Source: CBDVAK01 sp965371945 (GTDB lineage: Bacteria; Pseudomonadota; Gammaproteobacteria; Competibacterales; JAHEDQ01). Taken from it: a stretch of 16,067 bases of DNA. Below the pieces are notes generated by a model that saw only the letters and a program-made list of their open reading frames with translations, was not told the DNA's origin and ran no database searches. The stretch is from positions 1 through 16,067 of the forward strand of contig CBDVAK010000048.1 of the NCBI GenBank assembly GCA_965371945.1. The letters run 5' to 3'. The position numbers and the translations under genes were made by a program. Position 1 is the first letter of the stretch; every line of letters starts with the position of its first letter. Shown here piece by piece: positions 13,751 through 16,067 of the stretch.

Positions 13751-15466
13751 ATGCGCACATCCCGATTTCCCATCCCCACGCTCAAGGAAACACCCGCCGA
13801 CGCCGAGATCGTCAGTCACCAGTTGATGCTGAGGGCCGGCATGATCCGCCCTCTGGCGTCGGGCCTGTACTCCTGGTTGCCACTGGGATTGCGGGTCATG
13901 AAGCGGGTGGAGGCCGTGGTGCGTCAGGAAATGGAGCGGATCGGCGCCGCGGAATGCCTGCTGCCGGCGGTGCAACCCGCTGAACTGTGGCAGGAATCCG
14001 GTCGCTGGGATCAATACGGTCCGGAATTGTTACGGTTTCAGGATCGGCATGGCCGTGATTTCTGCTTTGGACCCACTCACGAGGAAGTTATCACCGATCT
14101 GATCCGCAACGAAGTCAAGAGCTACCGGCAGCTGCCGGTTACCTACTACCAGATCCAGACCAAGTTCAGAGACGAGATCCGGCCCCGCTTCGGGATCATG
14201 CGTGCCCGCGAGTTCATCATGAAGGACGCGTACTCCTTCCATGTCGATCAGTCCTCGCTGCAGCGCACCTATGACCACATGTATGAAGCGTACACGCGGA
14301 TCTTCACTCGTCTGGGCCTCGATTTTCGGGTGGTGCTGGCGGACACCGGCAGCATCGGCGGCAATGCATCCCACGAATTCCACGTGCTGGCCGACGCCGG
14401 CGAGGACCGCATCGCTTTTTCCGATCAAAGCGACTACGCAGCCAACGTCGAACTGGCACCAGCGCTGCCGCCGGAAACACCGCGCCAGGCCGGCAGCGAA
14501 AGCCTGTCCCGGGTGGAGACACCCGGCCAACATACGATCGAGGCGCTGGCAACTTTTCTGGAAATCGAATCCAGCCAATGTCTGAAGACCTTGCTGGTCA
14601 ATGGCGACGATGGCGCCGTAGTGGCGTTGTGTCTGCGCGGTGACCATCGGCTGAACACGATCAAGGCCGAGCATCTCGACGGCATCGCCAGCCCGCTGAC
14701 CCTGGCTGACGAGGCCGCCATCCGCCGGAGCAGCGGCTGCGGGCCCGGGTCGCTGGGGCCGGTCGATCTCGGAGTACGCATCATCGCCGATCACAGCGCC
14801 GTGGCGATGGCCGATTTCGTCTGTGGCGCCAACCAGGACGGCCACCACCTGCTGGGCGTCAACTGGGTTCGCGATCTGCCCGAACCCGAGCACGCCGACC
14901 TGCGCGATCTGGAATCCGGAGACCCCAGCCCGGACGGGCATGGCAGGGTCCGTATTGCCCGTGGCATAGAGGTCGGGCATATCTTTCAACTCGGTCGCAA
15001 GTACAGCGAGACCATGGGTGCTGGCGTGCTCGATGAGCATGGTCGCAGCCAGACGCTGACCATGGGCTGCTATGGAATCGGCGTATCACGGCTGGTGGCC
15101 GCCGCCATCGAACAACACCATGATGACAGAGGCATCGCCTGGCCCGCGGCCATGGCGCCATTTCAGGTCGCGCTGTTGCCGCTCAACGCTCACAAGTCGG
15201 CGGCGGTGCAGGAGACCACCGAACAACTGTACCGGGAACTGACCGGGGCCGGAGTCGAAGTGCTGCTGGATGACCGTGGCCTACGCCCCGGCGTGATGTT
15301 CGCGGACATGGAACTGATCGGAATCCCCCATCGCCTGGTCGTCGGTGACCGCGGTCTGCGCGAAGGGCAAATCGAATACAAGGGCCGCCTGGACTCCGAA
15401 CCCACCATGGTGGCACGCGAGCAATGGCGCTCGTTTTTCAGTGATATTCTGGGACGATCCTTGTAG
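13751..15466 (+). CDS. proS: Prolyl-tRNA synthetase, bacterial type with editing domain
   Basis: 571 residues, almost equal to the E. coli enzyme (572). Class II motif 1 lies in the region LASGLYSWLPLGLRVMKRV, motif 2 is FRDEIRPRFGIMRAREF, and motif 3 is GCYGIGVSRLVAA. The insertion editing domain between motifs 2 and 3 (about 224-405) has Lys279 in LKTLLV, the position of the E. coli editing lysine, and CGANQDGHH with His365/366. The enzyme should therefore clear mischarged Ala-tRNA(Pro). A C-terminal anticodon-binding domain ends the protein. The 154-bp gap upstream holds small GC-rich inverted repeats, including the palindrome CGGACCGGTCCG (13701-13712), but no sure promoter. Confidence 0.98.
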   Translation: MRTSRFPIPTLKETPADAEIVSHQLMLRAGMIRPLASGLYSWLPLGLRVMKRVEAVVRQEMERIGAAECLLPAVQPAELWQESGRWDQYGPELLRFQDRHGRDFCFGPTHEEVITDLIRNEVKSYRQLPVTYYQIQTKFRDEIRPRFGIMRAREFIMKDAYSFHVDQSSLQRTYDHMYEAYTRIFTRLGLDFRVVLADTGSIGGNASHEFHVLADAGEDRIAFSDQSDYAANVELAPALPPETPRQAGSESLSRVETPGQHTIEALATFLEIESSQCLKTLLVNGDDGAVVALCLRGDHRLNTIKAEHLDGIASPLTLADEAAIRRSSGCGPGSLGPVDLGVRIIADHSAVAMADFVCGANQDGHHLLGVNWVRDLPEPEHADLRDLESGDPSPDGHGRVRIARGIEVGHIFQLGRKYSETMGAGVLDEHGRSQTLTMGCYGIGVSRLVAAAIEQHHDDRGIAWPAAMAPFQVALLPLNAHKSAAVQETTEQLYRELTGAGVEVLLDDRGLRPGVMFADMELIGIPHRLVVGDRGLREGQIEYKGRLDSEPTMVAREQWRSFFSDILGRSL

Positions 15467-15704
15467 CGCCAAGTTCAGGGGGCGGCATCTGCAGATGAAA
15501 CCCCTGATGAAGCAGGTTGCGCAATACCGTGGCGGCATCCTCGCTGGCAAGCCGGTGAGCGGGGCTCAGCTCCAGCTCCATGACTTTTTCGGGTTCGCCG
15601 AACAGCCGCGACAAGGTCTCCGGCAATATTGAACAGCCGTCCTCGTTGGCGACATAGAGATAGGTCCCGGCCTTGCGCGTACTGCGGTAGACATAACAGC
15701 GCAT
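15438..15704 (-). CDS. ycgL: YcgL family protein
   Basis: 88 residues beginning MRCYVYRSTRKAGTYLYVA, with the family patterns FGEPEKVMELEL and GFHLQMPPP. YcgL-domain proteins are small alpha/beta proteins of gammaproteobacteria; a precise function is not established to my knowledge. It starts 7 bp after the acyP stop, so the two are probably one transcript. Its last 29 bp overlap the end of proS on the other strand. Confidence 0.93.
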   Translation of the reverse strand: MRCYVYRSTRKAGTYLYVANEDGCSILPETLSRLFGEPEKVMELELSPAHRLASEDAATVLRNLLHQGFHLQMPPPELGATRIVPEYH

Positions 15705-15711
15705 GAGGTGA

Positions 15712-15987
15712 TCAGCGCACCACGAACCCGTCGCCGGCAGTATGGACGTCAGCGTCCTCTACCACCACATCAACGACCGCTGCCAGCGGCGGGCCCACCG
15801 CCAGCCAGTCCACCAGCGCATCAACGGCATCCGCGGGTCCACAGGCGAACACCTCGACGCGGCCATCTGCGAGGTTGCTGGCATAGCCGGCGACTCCGAG
15901 TTCTATTGCGCGATCCTGAGTCGAGCCCCGGTACCAGACACCCTGCACCCGCCCCGATACCAGACAGCGAACACACTTGTTGGTCAT
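15712..15987 (-). CDS. acyP: Acylphosphatase
   Basis: 91 residues, the usual size, from ATG 15987 with GGGAG about 8 bp upstream. The frame is open a further 24 codons and beyond to the window edge, but that part does not belong to the family. The substrate loop is SGRVQGVWYRG with catalytic Arg20, and Asn38 (YASNLADGRVEV) is the second catalytic residue. It hydrolyses acyl phosphates such as 1,3-bisphosphoglycerate in the cytoplasm. It ends 7 bp before ycgL. Confidence 0.95.
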   Translation of the reverse strand: MTNKCVRCLVSGRVQGVWYRGSTQDRAIELGVAGYASNLADGRVEVFACGPADAVDALVDWLAVGPPLAAVVDVVVEDADVHTAGDGFVVR

Positions 15988-16067
15988 ATCAGGTCTCCCG
16001 AGGTCACCGCCATTCTCGGCAATGATGCTCTCCAGCACCGGCACGGTTACCGGACCCACGCGGGTAC

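Noticed and set aside
14030..15040. 336-residue minus-strand frame inside proS
   Set aside because: Fully antisense to a clearly conserved gene; a by-product of GC-rich codon use.
15988..16067. N-terminal extension of acyP to the window edge (PVTVPVLESIIAENGGDLG)
   Set aside because: Acylphosphatases begin at the strand that follows MTNKCVRCLVSG, and ATG 15987 has its own ribosome site. The extension could be chance or the end of another gene cut by the window.

Overview
The window looks like chromosomal DNA of a GC-rich, free-living gammaproteobacterium. The housekeeping proteins (IlvB/IlvN/IlvC, a bacterial-type ProRS with an editing insertion, YcgL, a DUF4124 protein) are of gammaproteobacterial type, and YcgL is largely confined to that class. 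No phage, CRISPR array, tRNA or rRNA gene was seen. Genus cannot be fixed by eye.

Layout. 1-2623, plus strand: a possible 3' gene end, a small MerC/MerT-like membrane protein, a secreted SGNH/GDSL esterase with five C-terminal DxDxDG repeats (best start is a TTG at 669, not the longest reading frame), and a 70-residue membrane protein. 2624-3139 has no convincing gene but holds a 159-bp palindromic element with perfect 17-bp terminal inverted repeats (MITE-like) and further hairpins. 3140-8981, minus strand: a polyamine-type ABC transporter in the order ATPase (potA), binding protein (potD), long permease (potB), permease (potC), followed 10 bp later by a membrane-anchored ankyrin-repeat protein and then by a very acidic 63-residue protein. 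8982-9325 is a long leader before potA with several predicted hairpins, including a three-way-junction-like fold. 9326-13053, minus strand: the branched-chain amino acid operon ilvB-ilvN-ilvC, ending in a clear intrinsic terminator. It is preceded by a short leader peptide with the run Ile-Val-Val-Val-Val-Leu-Leu and an attenuator hairpin. 13135-15466, plus strand: a DUF4124 protein and proS. 15438-15987, minus strand: acyP and ycgL, with ycgL overlapping the end of proS by 29 bp.

How they work together. IlvB/IlvN make acetolactate or acetohydroxybutyrate and IlvC converts these towards valine, isoleucine and leucine; the leader peptide explains how low charged Val/Leu/Ile tRNA would raise expression. 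The pot genes form one importer (ATPase, two permeases, periplasmic receptor), with an ankyrin protein of unknown role attached to the operon end. ProRS, acylphosphatase and YcgL are unrelated housekeeping functions.

Most noteworthy: the unannotated ilv leader peptide and attenuator, the MITE-like palindrome, the structured potA leader, the ankyrin and acidic small-protein pair at the pot operon end, and the large periplasmic insertion in the PotB-like permease. I found no gene cluster that clearly amounts to a new defence or biosynthetic system.
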